The notes: generated from the letters alone by a model not told the origin. DNA of 46,663 bases from Streptomyces sp. ISL-11 (GCF_018614525.1 NZ_JAGGOL010000119.1:1-46663), one strand, 5' to 3'; shown: positions 7,323 to 15,641, counted from the stretch's first letter. Numbers and translations are program-made.

Positions 7323-10082
7323 ATGACGTACTCTCCCGGTGCGCGGCCGCGTCCCGCCCGCCTGCCCGCACTGCTGCTCGCAGGCGTGCTCGTTGCCTCG
7401 GTACCACCCGCGGCCGCCGCCCAAGCACCACAACCCCCCACCGCCGACCGTCCCCCCGTCTCCGCCTCCCCGACCGGAAGTTGCCGGACGGGCGAGGGCT
7501 GGACACTCGACACCACCCGCTTCAGCACCGAAGACACCCACCACGCCTACGTCGGCAATGGCTACCTGGGGCAACGCGTGCCGCCCAACGGCGCCGGCTA
7601 CACCGGCAGCGACGCCAAGACCGGCTGGCCGCTCTTCACCCCGAGCTACGACGGCTCGTTCGTCTCCGGGCTCTACGCGCACAACAAGCAGACCGCCGCG
7701 GACCGGCAGGCCGTAGCGGCCGTGCCCACCTGGACCACGCTCACCGTCGGCACGGGCGGCGAACACAGCGATACGTTCAACTCTTTGACGAAAGCGGGCC
7801 GCATATCCGGCTATCGCCAGGCTCTCTTCCTGCACTGCGGCATCGTCCGGACATCCCTGACCTGGACCGCCGACGACGGACGGAAGACCGACCTGGTCTA
7901 CGAGGTACTGGCCGACCGCAACGATCCGCACGTGGGCGCGGTACGGCTGAGCATGACGCCGCGCTGGAGCGGTGAGGCCACCGTCACCGACCAGCTCGAC
8001 GGAAGCGGCGCCCGGCGCATCCGGCAGACCGGCGGTGGCGACCGCACCGGTGGGACCGTCCGGGACGGCGGGACCATGGACGTGGCCTTCCGCACCGACG
8101 GCACGGACACGGACGGTGCTGTCGCCTCCACCCTGCGGGCCGGGCACGGCGTGCGGACGTCCGAAACGCGGCGCGCGGACGCCGCCAAGGACTTGAGCGC
8201 GCGGCAGACCCTCGCCTTCCCCGTCCGCAAGGGTCACGCGTACGAAATCACCAAGTACGTGGGTGTCGATACCGCGCTGACCTCGCGGTCGCCCCGCCAG
8301 GACGCCACCGCCGCTTCCCAGCGCGCCGCCCGGCGCGGATGGGAGGGGCTGCTGCGCGCCCACGCCGCCGCCTGGGCCCGGCTGTGGCGCGCCGACATCG
8401 AGGTGCCGGGGCAGCGCGAACTGCAGGCATGGGCGCGCTCCGCGCAGTACGGGTTGCTGTCCAGCACCCGGAAGGACACTGCCAACAGCATCGCCCCGGC
8501 CGGGCTGACCAGCGACAACTACGCGGGCCTCGTGTTCTGGGACGCCGAGACGTGGATGTACCCGGCCCTGCTGTCCACCGCACCCGAACTCGCCAAGACG
8601 GTCGTCGAGTACCGCTACCGGACCCTCCCGGGAGCCCGCGAGAACGCCCGCAAGCTCGGCTACCAGGGGCTCTTCTACCCTTGGAACAGCGGCAGCAAGG
8701 GCGACCTCGCCCAGGAGTGCCACAGTGTGGACCCGCCCCACTGCCGCACCCAGATCCACCTTCAGTCGGACATCTCTCTCGCCACCTGGCAGTACTACCT
8801 CGCGACCGGCGACACCGACTGGCTGCGCGAGCGCGGCTGGCCGGTGCTGAAGGGCATAGCCGAGTTCTGGGCCGGGAGGGTCGACCGCAACGCGGACGGC
8901 AGCTACTCCATCAAGGACACCGCCGGCCCCGACGAGTACAGCAACGGCGTCGACGACGCGGTCTTCACCAACGCCGGCGCCGTCACCGCACTGCGCCACG
9001 CCACCCGTGCCGCGGGGCTGCTCGGCGAGCGCGCCCCGAAGGAGTGGACGGCGATCGCCGACCGGATCAGGATCCCGTACGACGCGCAGCGCAAGGTCTT
9101 CCAGCAGTACGACGGTTACCAGGGCAGCAAGATCAAACAGGCCGACACGGTGCTGCTGATGTACCCCTTGGAGTGGCCCATGCCGGAGGGCGCCGCGGCC
9201 GGCACCCTCGACTACTACGCCCAGCGGACCGACCCCGACGGCCCCGCCATGACGGACTCGGTCCACGCCATCGCCGCCGCCGGGACAGGCGAGCCGGGCT
9301 GCTCGACGTACACCTATCTGCAACGCTCCATCAGGCCCTTCGTCCGCGGTCCCTTCGCCCAGTTCTCGGAGGCACGCGGCGCCAAGGCGGGTGCCGAGGA
9401 CCCGCTGGCCGGCTCCCCCGCCCTTGACTTCCTCACCGGCAAGGGCGGCTTCCTGCAGATCTTCGCCAACGGTCTGGCCGGCATGCGGATGCGTGAGGAC
9501 CGGCTCCACCTCGACCCGATGCTGCCCCCGCAGCTCAGCCGCGGCCTCACCCTGCGAGGGCTACGGTGGCAGGGCCGCACGTACGACATCGAGCTCGGCG
9601 CTCACGACACCACGGTGCGGCTCACCGACGGGGCGCCCATGATCCTCGACACCCCTCAGGGCGAACAGGTCGTCACCAAGGGCGCCCCGGCCGTTCTCAA
9701 GACGCGCCGCCCCGACCTCACCCCCACCGGCAACCTCGCCCGCTGCACCACCGCCACCGCTTCCTCCGAGGAACCCGGCATGTACGCGGACGCCGCTGTC
9801 GACGGCAACCCGGCCACGGCCTGGGTCCCGGACGGGGCGAACGGCGAACTGACCACCGACCTCGGCAAGACCGTACGCGTCACCAAGGCCACCCCGGCCT
9901 GGAGCGGCCCGGCACCGGCCTCGTACGACGTCCAGCTCTCGCTCGACGGCCGGCAGTGGCACGACGCCGCTGCCGGTGCGGGCAGCGCAGGGCCGGTGTC
10001 CGCGCGGTACGTGCGGGTGGTGATACACGGCGATGCCACCGCCAAGTCCCGCGCGGGCATCGCCGAGCTGACGGTCTCGTAG
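7323..10082 (+). CDS. secreted GH65-family glycoside hydrolase (acid-trehalase-like) with C-terminal discoidin-like domain
   Basis: The 919-residue product begins with a classical signal peptide (basic start, hydrophobic LPALLLAGVLVASV, then AAAAQA). The N-terminal beta-sandwich domain of GH65 proteins follows (THHAYVGNGYLGQR near residue 75). The (alpha/alpha)6 catalytic barrel carries the hallmark WDAETWMYP near residue 407 and GPDEYSNGVDDAVFTN, whose Glu538 should be the catalytic acid. A short GH65 C-terminal sheet follows. The last 125 residues (NLARCTTATASSEEPGMYAD to the end) form an F5/8 type C/CBM32-like sugar-binding domain. Extracellular alpha-glucoside cleavage, for example of trehalose, is the likely role. 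Phosphorolysis is possible in GH65, but secretion and the acid-trehalase-like layout favour hydrolysis. GGAG at 7315-7318 precedes the ATG. It appears monocistronic. Confidence 0.85.
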   Translation: MTYSPGARPRPARLPALLLAGVLVASVPPAAAAQAPQPPTADRPPVSASPTGSCRTGEGWTLDTTRFSTEDTHHAYVGNGYLGQRVPPNGAGYTGSDAKTGWPLFTPSYDGSFVSGLYAHNKQTAADRQAVAAVPTWTTLTVGTGGEHSDTFNSLTKAGRISGYRQALFLHCGIVRTSLTWTADDGRKTDLVYEVLADRNDPHVGAVRLSMTPRWSGEATVTDQLDGSGARRIRQTGGGDRTGGTVRDGGTMDVAFRTDGTDTDGAVASTLRAGHGVRTSETRRADAAKDLSARQTLAFPVRKGHAYEITKYVGVDTALTSRSPRQDATAASQRAARRGWEGLLRAHAAAWARLWRADIEVPGQRELQAWARSAQYGLLSSTRKDTANSIAPAGLTSDNYAGLVFWDAETWMYPALLSTAPELAKTVVEYRYRTLPGARENARKLGYQGLFYPWNSGSKGDLAQECHSVDPPHCRTQIHLQSDISLATWQYYLATGDTDWLRERGWPVLKGIAEFWAGRVDRNADGSYSIKDTAGPDEYSNGVDDAVFTNAGAVTALRHATRAAGLLGERAPKEWTAIADRIRIPYDAQRKVFQQYDGYQGSKIKQADTVLLMYPLEWPMPEGAAAGTLDYYAQRTDPDGPAMTDSVHAIAAAGTGEPGCSTYTYLQRSIRPFVRGPFAQFSEARGAKAGAEDPLAGSPALDFLTGKGGFLQIFANGLAGMRMREDRLHLDPMLPPQLSRGLTLRGLRWQGRTYDIELGAHDTTVRLTDGAPMILDTPQGEQVVTKGAPAVLKTRRPDLTPTGNLARCTTATASSEEPGMYADAAVDGNPATAWVPDGANGELTTDLGKTVRVTKATPAWSGPAPASYDVQLSLDGRQWHDAAAGAGSAGPVSARYVRVVIHGDATAKSRAGIAELTVS

Positions 10083-10109
10083 GGCCGACAGGGACAGAAT
10101 CTGCCAAGC

Positions 10110-10139
10110 TTCCCGCCCGCCGTCGGCGGCGGGCGGGAA
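10110..10139 (+). terminator. stem-loop terminator after the GH65 gene
   Basis: A perfect 12-bp inverted repeat, TTCCCGCCCGCC at 10110-10121 and GGCGGGCGGGAA at 10128-10139, encloses the 6-base loop GTCGGC. It lies 28 bases after the stop codon. There is no U-tract, as is usual for Streptomyces terminators. Confidence 0.75.
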
Positions 10140-10226
10140 AGCGGGGGCCGGGGGCGCCGCGATGCGTTATGCCAAGGGCGGGCGCGTCGCGGCGTCACGG
10201 GTCCTGCGCCGCGTGAACACACATTT

Positions 10227-10255
10227 GGGATAATTGGTTTTGTAGGGATAATTGG
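10227..10255 (+). repeat. short direct repeat upstream of the Fic-linked gene
   Basis: GGGATAATTGG occurs at 10227-10237 and again at 10245-10255, repeating every 18 bases, in an AT-rich patch. The second copy overlaps the only visible start codon (TTG at 10252) of the following gene. It may be an operator or the scar of an insertion or deletion. Confidence 0.5.
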
Positions 10256-10971
10256 CTGGTCAGCTGTCCAACGCGTCGTTCCAGGGGCACACCACGTCCA
10301 TCAATTTTGAGCTCATAGCCAGTTCGCTGCCGTGGTCCGCTGCCGACCCGGGCCGCAACGCATTCGCATGGGACGACGAGGAGGAGGCGCGACTCACCGC
10401 GCTGATCGCCTCGATGACTCCCGCTGTCGACGCGGATCAGGAGGAGAAGTTCCGCTTCACCCACGAGGTCACCGCGCTCTTGGCCTCCCGCTACGGCCGA
10501 TGGGCTTGCGGCTGGGACTGGGTGATCTACCACAACGGCCCCATAGCCGGCTGGTCCGGCACGTATTCGGTGCAGGATCCGGAGACGACCGCTGCGCGGG
10601 TCGTGGCCTGCCTGCTGGAGTGGCGTGACTGGCTGGAGGAACTGGCCGAGCGCTTCGAGCGGCTCGGCCCACCGCCCGGCGCGGACGCCGAGGACCGCAG
10701 CTGGCACCTGGAGCGGGCGGCGACCCGCCTGGTGACGGTGGTCGTGGACCGCACCAGCGCCGAGTCGGGCTGGCACCAGCTCTGCCGCTTGGTGCTGACG
10801 TGGTTCCTGTCCTCCGCCGGCCTGGGACCACAGGAGGCGCGGCACGCCGTGGATGCGGCGATCGGCGGGCGCTTCAGGAGCTGGTCGGCGCCTGCCCGGA
10901 CCGTGGTCGACGCCGTGGGAGAGGACCTGGCGGTCCGTACGACCGGCCGGCGCGCCTACCGTGACTGGTGA
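10252..10971 (+). CDS. hypothetical protein overlapping a Fic gene
   Basis: This 239-residue soluble protein shows coherent coding character (NFELIASSLPWSAADPGRNA, FAWDDEEEARLTALIASM, WHLERAATRLVTVVVDRTSA, LTWFLSSAGLGPQEARHAVD), but I recognise no domain. The frame opens only with a TTG at 10252, which lies inside a direct repeat. The natural N-terminus could have been lost or altered by a rearrangement. Its stop codon overlaps the start of the Fic gene by 11 bases, so the two are probably translated together. That suggests the product works with, or modulates, the Fic enzyme. A toxin-antitoxin pair is a possibility I cannot support by motif. Confidence 0.6.
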   Translation: MAGQLSNASFQGHTTSINFELIASSLPWSAADPGRNAFAWDDEEEARLTALIASMTPAVDADQEEKFRFTHEVTALLASRYGRWACGWDWVIYHNGPIAGWSGTYSVQDPETTAARVVACLLEWRDWLEELAERFERLGPPPGADAEDRSWHLERAATRLVTVVVDRTSAESGWHQLCRLVLTWFLSSAGLGPQEARHAVDAAIGGRFRSWSAPARTVVDAVGEDLAVRTTGRRAYRDW

Positions 10972-11635
10972 TGCGCTGGCGGTCTGGTGCCATGTCAGGC
11001 AACAGGTCGACTGGGTATCGGCGGTCACCGCGACCCCGGCCCCCGTCCAGCCCGCCGTCGACGGACTCACCGCGTGGTTCGACGGCCCGATCCGGCGCCG
11101 GGACCCGGAACGGGCCGACCGGCTGCTCGCCGCCACAGCGGTGACTCGCGCCGCCGCCGCCCGAAAAGAACGGCTCACCCCGGCCATGCTCGACGACTGG
11201 CAGCGGGTGGTCCTCGACGTGCCCCGCGCGCACGTCCGGCAAGGCGATGCCTTCGCCAAGGGCGGTCGGGAGCGCTACGGGCTGACGCCACGCACCTGGT
11301 ACGACTTCGCTGCCTGCCTGCGTCAGAGCGACGACCCGGCGGTTCCCCTCGCTTCCCGGGCAGCCAGGGCCTACCTGGACATCGCTTTCTTCCACCCTTA
11401 CCCGGACGGCAACGCCCGCCTGGCACTGCTGGCCCTCGCCCACGTCCTGGAGCTGGAGGACGTGCGGCTGGACCAGGTAGGTCCGCTGCAGATCGCTCGC
11501 TACGCGGACGACCCTGTCGGCGCCGCGGACCTCGCCGTCCTGGTCGCCGTCCTGATCCGCGCCGCGCACCGCCGGGCAGCCGCAAGCCCCGCATTGACCG
11601 AGCCGCCGGTGTCAGCTCCCGGCAGCCAGGGCTGA
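10961..11635 (+). CDS. Fic-family protein
   Basis: The 224-residue product carries a Fic active-site loop, FFHPYPDGNARLAL, with catalytic His145. The canonical pattern is HPFxDGNGRxxR; here Phe is Tyr, the second Gly is Ala and the final Arg is replaced. The preceding helix, RAARAYLDIAFFHPYP, is typical. Fic enzymes usually move AMP or another phosphate-linked group from a nucleotide onto a protein hydroxyl. The altered loop may change the cofactor or reduce activity. No inhibitory (S/T)xxxE(G/N) helix is obvious. I choose the GTG at 10961, which overlaps the upstream stop. The divergent active site is common among Streptomyces Fic proteins of this type as I recall them. Confidence 0.75.
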   Translation: MTGDALAVWCHVRQQVDWVSAVTATPAPVQPAVDGLTAWFDGPIRRRDPERADRLLAATAVTRAAAARKERLTPAMLDDWQRVVLDVPRAHVRQGDAFAKGGRERYGLTPRTWYDFAACLRQSDDPAVPLASRAARAYLDIAFFHPYPDGNARLALLALAHVLELEDVRLDQVGPLQIARYADDPVGAADLAVLVAVLIRAAHRRAAASPALTEPPVSAPGSQG

Positions 11636-11706
11636 CCGACCAGGACTCGACCGGCGGCCATCGCCGGCCGGCGGACGGTTGCGTACGCGGAGACCCCGCT
11701 CGCGAT

Positions 11707-11745
11707 GGCCCGCCACGTCCGGACGGAACCGAGGCGTGGCGGGCC
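11707..11745. terminator. bidirectional terminator between the Fic and TetR genes
   Basis: GGCCCGCCACG at 11707-11717 pairs perfectly with CGTGGCGGGCC at 11735-11745, an 11-bp stem with a 17-base loop. It lies between two convergent genes (stops at 11635 and 11755), so it could end transcription from both sides. Confidence 0.6.
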
Positions 11746-11754
11746 GGACCACCA

Positions 11755-12372
11755 TTACGGAGCGGGCTCCGCGTGTCGAAGGCTCTGGAACACCTCGGGA
11801 GTCGTCCAGCCGCGCAGCGTCGCGTGGATCGTCGATCGGAAGGTGGCCTCGGCCGTGGCGGCGTCGAGGGCTCCGGCCAGTTCGAGAGTCACGAGCCCGT
11901 GCAGGGTCACCCAGATCGAGAGGGCGATGAACGTCGCTTCGCCGGCGAGGACGGACTCCGCCAAGGCGCGATCGATCGCCGCGAGGAGTGGCCGGATGGG
12001 GTCAGTGGTGCCGACCGCGCCCGACGGGTCGAAGGATTGCACACCACCGAACAACACCGTGTAGAGGTGGCGGTGTTCGCGTCCCCATCGACGGTACGCG
12101 GCGGCCAGTGCGTAGAGGTCGGCAAGGGGGTCCGCGGAGGTCGGCACGGCCGACACCTCCTGGAACAGGCCGGCGACGGCTCTGTTGCGCACCTCGCCGA
12201 TCAGCCCGTCCTTGCCGCCGCACAAGGAGTACACCGCCGTCGTCGACGTCCCGGCGGCAGCGGCCAGGGCCCGGACGGTGAGCGACTCCCGCGGACGGGT
12301 GGCGAGCATCTCCGTCGCGCACGCCACGAGTCGCTCTTTGACGGTCTCGTCGTTCGTTCTCGGCCTACCCAC
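11755..12372 (-). CDS. TetR-family transcriptional regulator
   Basis: The 205-residue protein begins GRPRTNDETVKERLVACATE. It then has the TetR helix-turn-helix (LTVRALAAAAGTSTTAVYSL, followed by CGGKDGLIGEVRNRA) and a C-terminal ligand-binding domain with a TetR_C-like ending (TLHGLVTLELAGALDAATAE). I set the start at the GTG at 12372, because any extension would run through the divergent hydrolase gene. It lies 67 bases from that gene and head to head with it. A palindrome in the gap is a likely operator, so the regulator probably represses itself and the hydrolase. The ligand is unknown. Confidence 0.85.
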   Translation of the reverse strand: MGRPRTNDETVKERLVACATEMLATRPRESLTVRALAAAAGTSTTAVYSLCGGKDGLIGEVRNRAVAGLFQEVSAVPTSADPLADLYALAAAYRRWGREHRHLYTVLFGGVQSFDPSGAVGTTDPIRPLLAAIDRALAESVLAGEATFIALSIWVTLHGLVTLELAGALDAATAEATFRSTIHATLRGWTTPEVFQSLRHAEPAP

Positions 12373-12396
12373 GGCGACCAGCTTACCTTCTCTGAT

Positions 12397-12418
12397 AACG
12401 TCGTTTTGAAACAGCGTT
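12397..12418. promoter_or_regulatory. candidate TetR operator
   Basis: An imperfect 22-bp palindrome of the form AACG-N2-GTTT-N2-AAAC-N2-CGTT lies in the 67-base gap between the divergent TetR and hydrolase genes. The spaced, symmetric half-sites and the AT-rich centre fit a TetR operator. A second TGAAAC element follows at 12420-12425. Confidence 0.6.
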
Positions 12419-12439
12419 CTGAAACGGCTGGAGACCCTC

Positions 12440-13774
12440 ATGCCCCCGTCCCTGATACGTCCTGTCCGCCTGGCCGGTCGCCTGCTGCTGGCCCTGGCCG
12501 CCATCGCGGGGCTGGTCGTCCTCTTCCTGGCGCTCATCGTCCTCACGGACGGGGCGGGCTCGGGGCTCCCCGCGTGGTCGGCGACCCTCGGGATCGCGAC
12601 CGCCGCCGCACTGTGGTGGGGGCGGCGCCGCACCTGGCCGGCGCGGCTCGTGCCGTTCCTGCCGGTGGTCGTCGCGGCGGCGTTGACGGCGTCGGTGTGC
12701 GTCCCGACCGCGCCCACGGCACGGCGCTATCCGCCCGACCTGCCTTTCGTGGCCACGCAGCACTGGAGCCTGGCCACCGGCAGCCGGGTCGCGGTGTACC
12801 ACTACCCGCCCGCGAACGCCGGCACCCGACACCCCGTTCCGTTCGTGTACCTCAACGGCGGACCGGTTCGCGGCATCTCGGTGCTCGACCACCGGTTCCT
12901 GCAGCTCCTGGCACGACAGGGCTACGACGTCTACGCCTATGAGCAGGCCGGCGGGGGACGGAGCGACCTGCTTCCCATGGGCCAGTACACGATTTCCAGG
13001 TCGGTCCGCGACCTCGGCGCCTTCGTCGATCGCCTGGGCAAGGGCAGGGTCGACATCCTCGGATTCTCCGCGGGCGGGGGCGTGCTCACGCGAGCCCTGG
13101 CCGACCCGCGCGTCGCGGCGCGCCTGCACCGGGCGATCATCGCCGAGCCCGGCCCGATGGACGGCCCCACCGCGCACATCACCGGACACAAGGGCCGGGA
13201 GTCCGCGCGCGGCCTCGCGCCGGCCATGACCGGCCCGCGGTCGACGCGCATCCCCCGGTACGCCACCGCATTCGGCCTCATGCGACTCGGGCTCCTCACC
13301 CCCGACACCGGGCTGATCGGACAGGCCGAAGGCGACAACGCGTTCACCGCCGCCGATCTCGGCAGCGACACCGCATCCAGTTACTGCGCGCGCGACGCGC
13401 ACCGCATCCCCGTCGAGGACACGGCACAGAACTTCTCCTTCAGCGCCGCCGCCAGCCTCCACATCCAGCAGACGATCAAGGACTCACCCTCCATCGCCCC
13501 GCAGCTGAGGAACTCCCGGACCCCCGCGATGCTGATGATCGCCGAGTGCTCCTCCCAGGTCCGGCAGTGGGCGACCGCCGCCCTTGCCGACGATCCCGCG
13601 ATCCGGCGCACGCAGTACATGCCCGGCGTCGGACACCACATGTGGAACGGCCTCGACGACAACAACAACCGAGCCGCCGCCGTCGTCACCGCATTCCTTC
13701 AGGACAAGCCGGCACCCCTGCCGAACCACCCGACCCGCGGCGAGATCCCCGCCTTCCTGCGCGACCACGAGTGA
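12440..13774 (+). CDS. membrane-anchored alpha/beta hydrolase
   Basis: This 444-residue protein starts with three hydrophobic segments (residues about 10-35, 48-60 and 70-90), followed by an alpha/beta-hydrolase domain. VYLNGGPVRGISV is the oxyanion region and YAYEQAGGGRSD the typical HGxP/GxGxS-type strand-turn. The nucleophile elbow is DILGFSAGGGVL with Ser210. The late catalytic His is probably in PGVGHHMWNG. It resembles proline-iminopeptidase-like membrane hydrolases. The substrate is unknown. Transcription is likely controlled by the divergent TetR gene. The ATG at 12440 lies 22 bases after the operator palindrome; no strong ribosome site is visible, and GGAGA at 12430-12434 is the best candidate. 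Confidence 0.8.
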   Translation: MPPSLIRPVRLAGRLLLALAAIAGLVVLFLALIVLTDGAGSGLPAWSATLGIATAAALWWGRRRTWPARLVPFLPVVVAAALTASVCVPTAPTARRYPPDLPFVATQHWSLATGSRVAVYHYPPANAGTRHPVPFVYLNGGPVRGISVLDHRFLQLLARQGYDVYAYEQAGGGRSDLLPMGQYTISRSVRDLGAFVDRLGKGRVDILGFSAGGGVLTRALADPRVAARLHRAIIAEPGPMDGPTAHITGHKGRESARGLAPAMTGPRSTRIPRYATAFGLMRLGLLTPDTGLIGQAEGDNAFTAADLGSDTASSYCARDAHRIPVEDTAQNFSFSAAASLHIQQTIKDSPSIAPQLRNSRTPAMLMIAECSSQVRQWATAALADDPAIRRTQYMPGVGHHMWNGLDDNNNRAAAVVTAFLQDKPAPLPNHPTRGEIPAFLRDHE

Positions 13775-13814
13775 CGACGACACCCCGCCCGGCCCAGCTG
13801 CTCGACCGCCACCC

Positions 13815-14399
13815 TCATGCGCCGTTCTTCGCGGCACTCGCCTGCCACTCGCGTCCGATCGCCCGGAGCATCGCCGGATACACGCCCAGGTACCGGAAGG
13901 GCTTGATGCCTGCCATGTAGACGGCACCGAGCAGCCCGTTCGGCTTCACCAGGACGGTCATCCGGCCGTGGTAACCGCCGGCCCCGTCCTGGACCCAGCC
14001 GATGTGCAGCACCCCCCGCACGGTCCGGTTGCCCATCTCCGCCGCCCACTCGTCGTGCGTCTGGTAGACGGAGGTGAACACGCCGAAGTCGGGGCCGCGG
14101 AGGCCCTCGCGGAGGTCCGCCGACAACCGGTCGCGCAGCGTCGGCACACGGGCGGCGGCGACGCCGGAGTCGGGCTCGTCCCAGCCGAGCAGCGCCCCGA
14201 GCCTCCAGCGAACCGCGAAGAGCACGCGCGCCACGGGGGAGAAGGCGGCCGGCCCGTTCGCCATCTGGCGCACCAGTCGCGCCAGGTCGTCGGGACCGCC
14301 GGGGGTCGGGAGCGCCCACACGTCCTCGACCCGGAAGTCGCCGGCGATCTCGTGGATCCGCCAGGAGCGGGACGTGTGCGCGGTGATGGGGAGTCTCAT
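13815..14399 (-). CDS. DUF2867-family protein
   Basis: The 194-residue product reads as a DUF2867 protein: an early FRVEDVWALPTPGGPDDLAR segment, then VARVLFAVRWRLGALLGWDE, and the C-terminal TVLVKPNGLLGAVYMAGIKP with FRYLGVYPAML. No enzymatic activity is established for the family; related proteins are found fused or adjacent to SDR-type enzymes. The ATG at 14399 is 14 bases from a perfect palindrome, suggesting repression by a TetR protein once encoded divergently. That regulator now lacks its DNA-binding half, so this gene may be constitutive or controlled by a paralogue elsewhere. Confidence 0.75.
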   Translation of the reverse strand: MRLPITAHTSRSWRIHEIAGDFRVEDVWALPTPGGPDDLARLVRQMANGPAAFSPVARVLFAVRWRLGALLGWDEPDSGVAAARVPTLRDRLSADLREGLRGPDFGVFTSVYQTHDEWAAEMGNRTVRGVLHIGWVQDGAGGYHGRMTVLVKPNGLLGAVYMAGIKPFRYLGVYPAMLRAIGREWQASAAKNGA

Positions 14400-14412
14400 G
14401 CGCGGGCCCCTG

Positions 14413-14432
14413 TCTATACGATGCCGTATAGA
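14413..14432. promoter_or_regulatory. perfect palindromic operator
   Basis: TCTATACGATGCCGTATAGA is an 8-bp inverted repeat (TCTATACG/CGTATAGA) around ATGC, in the gap between the DUF2867 gene and a TetR relic. AT-rich symmetric sites of this kind are typical TetR operators, and the ATA...TAT core stands out in this GC-rich DNA. Confidence 0.7.
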
Positions 14433-14441
14433 TCAAGGCTA

Positions 14442-14744
14442 ATGGAGCGGCTCTTCGCGATCGCTTCCTCCAGCACCGGACCGGTCACGGGCACCACGGC
14501 CGACCTCGCGATCCGCGACTGGGCCCGGCGCGACGAGACCGTCGCGCAGCGGCTCCGGCGCGTCGACAACCGGCGCATGGAGTACCTGCGCTCGCTGTTC
14601 GGCGCCTTCTGCCCCGACGACGTCGAGGTCCGCTGCATGCTCGCCTTCTCCCTGCGCATCGGCGACCACTTCGTCGCCGCCGACCACGGCGCACGCAGCC
14701 GTGCGGAGGTCATGGAGCTGACCAGGAGATGGCTCCTGAGGTAG
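14442..14744 (+). pseudogene. TetR regulator relic, C-terminal domain only
   Basis: The open frame encodes about 100 residues that read like the C-terminal ligand-binding half of a TetR protein (RDWARRDETVAQRLRRVDNR, RMEYLRSLFGAF, MLAFSLRIGDHFVAADHGAR, SRAEVMEL). The N-terminal helix-turn-helix of about 90 residues is absent: only nine bases separate the operator-like palindrome from the ATG at 14442. The deletion appears to have removed the DNA-binding half while leaving promoter and operator. If translated, the product could still dimerise or bind ligand, but it could not bind DNA on its own. Confidence 0.65.
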
Positions 14745-14792
14745 CCGCCTGCCGTAGGCGGGAAGGCCCGGTGCTCGCCGCGGGCGTCGTCG

Positions 14793-15554
14793 TCAGGCGC
14801 CCGGCTCTCCCGGCAGGTCGGCGACGGCGAGCAGCTGCTCGTGGGTGACGCCGTCGGGGACCGGCCTCGGCGTCGGCGTCCGCAGCGGCGGCACCCAGCC
14901 GGTCGCGGCCTCCCAGCGCCGCACGACCTTGGCCGGCGCGCCGGCGACCACCGCGTGGTCGAGCACCTCGCCGCGTACGACCGCGCCGGCCGCGACGACG
15001 ACGTTCCGCCCGAGCCGCGCGCCCGGCAGGATCACCGCGCCGGTGCCCAGCCAGCTCCCGGAGCCGATGGTCACGGGAGCGCTGCGCGGCCACTGCCGGC
15101 CTATGGGCTGGTCGGGGTCGTCGTAGGAGTGGTTGTCGCTGGTGACGTAGACGTACGGGCCGCAGAAGACGTCGTTGCCGAAGGTCACCGGCGCGGAGGC
15201 GACCACATGGCTGCCCCGGCCGAGCACCACGCCGTTGCCCAGGCGCAGCACCGGGTCCGGCCCGAGGTCGAGGTCCGGCATCATCCCGGCGGTGAGGGTG
15301 ACCTGTTCGCCGATGATGCAGTGCTCGCCGAGCTCGATCCACCGCTCGCCGAAGACCGTGCCCAGCGGGAAGGCGAGCCGGGTGCCGGCACCGATCCGGC
15401 CGAAGCGGTACGGGCCGGGGCGGTCGGCGGTCACCGCGCCGGCCCGCTGGATGTACCGCCAGCCGCGGTGGACCGCGCGCGACGCGGCACGACGCCCCCA
15501 GGCCGCGAGCGCGGCGGGGGCGTCGGATGAGAACGTGTTCCGGTTCTTCGGCAC
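14793..15554 (-). CDS. hexapeptide-repeat acyltransferase (LbH family)
   Basis: The roughly 253-residue product is a left-handed beta-helix acyltransferase. Repeated imperfect hexapeptides run from IGAGTRLAFPLGTVFG through IELGEHCIIGEQVTL and VLRLGNGVVLGRGSHV to GSGSWLGTGAVILPGARLGR. The catalytic-type His is probably in TSDNHSYDDPDQPIGRQW. Such enzymes usually O- or N-acetylate sugars or antibiotics. The GTG at 15554 (PKNRNTFSS) is my choice of start; an upstream in-frame start at 15617 would add 21 residues of doubtful character. It lies 87 bases after the big synthetase gene on the same strand, so it may be the last gene of that operon and a tailoring enzyme. That link is inferred from position only. 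Confidence 0.75.
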   Translation of the reverse strand: MPKNRNTFSSDAPAALAAWGRRAASRAVHRGWRYIQRAGAVTADRPGPYRFGRIGAGTRLAFPLGTVFGERWIELGEHCIIGEQVTLTAGMMPDLDLGPDPVLRLGNGVVLGRGSHVVASAPVTFGNDVFCGPYVYVTSDNHSYDDPDQPIGRQWPRSAPVTIGSGSWLGTGAVILPGARLGRNVVVAAGAVVRGEVLDHAVVAGAPAKVVRRWEAATGWVPPLRTPTPRPVPDGVTHEQLLAVADLPGEPGA

Positions 15555-15641
15555 CCGTTCACGGTACTCAGCGGGATCCGCGCGGGCCGGGGCGAGGACC
15601 TGTGATCTTCGCCCCACCCCGGCCGCCCGGACGCCCGTCCC

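Noticed and set aside
7305..9509. A 734-codon open frame on the minus strand opposite the GH65 gene
   Set aside because: The plus strand carries a signal peptide, GH65 catalytic motifs and a proper ribosome site; the antisense product matches no family.
10252..11635. The unknown gene and Fic gene as one frameshifted gene
   Set aside because: The second frame gives a full-length Fic protein with a natural GTG start, and the 11-base overlap is typical of coupled genes.
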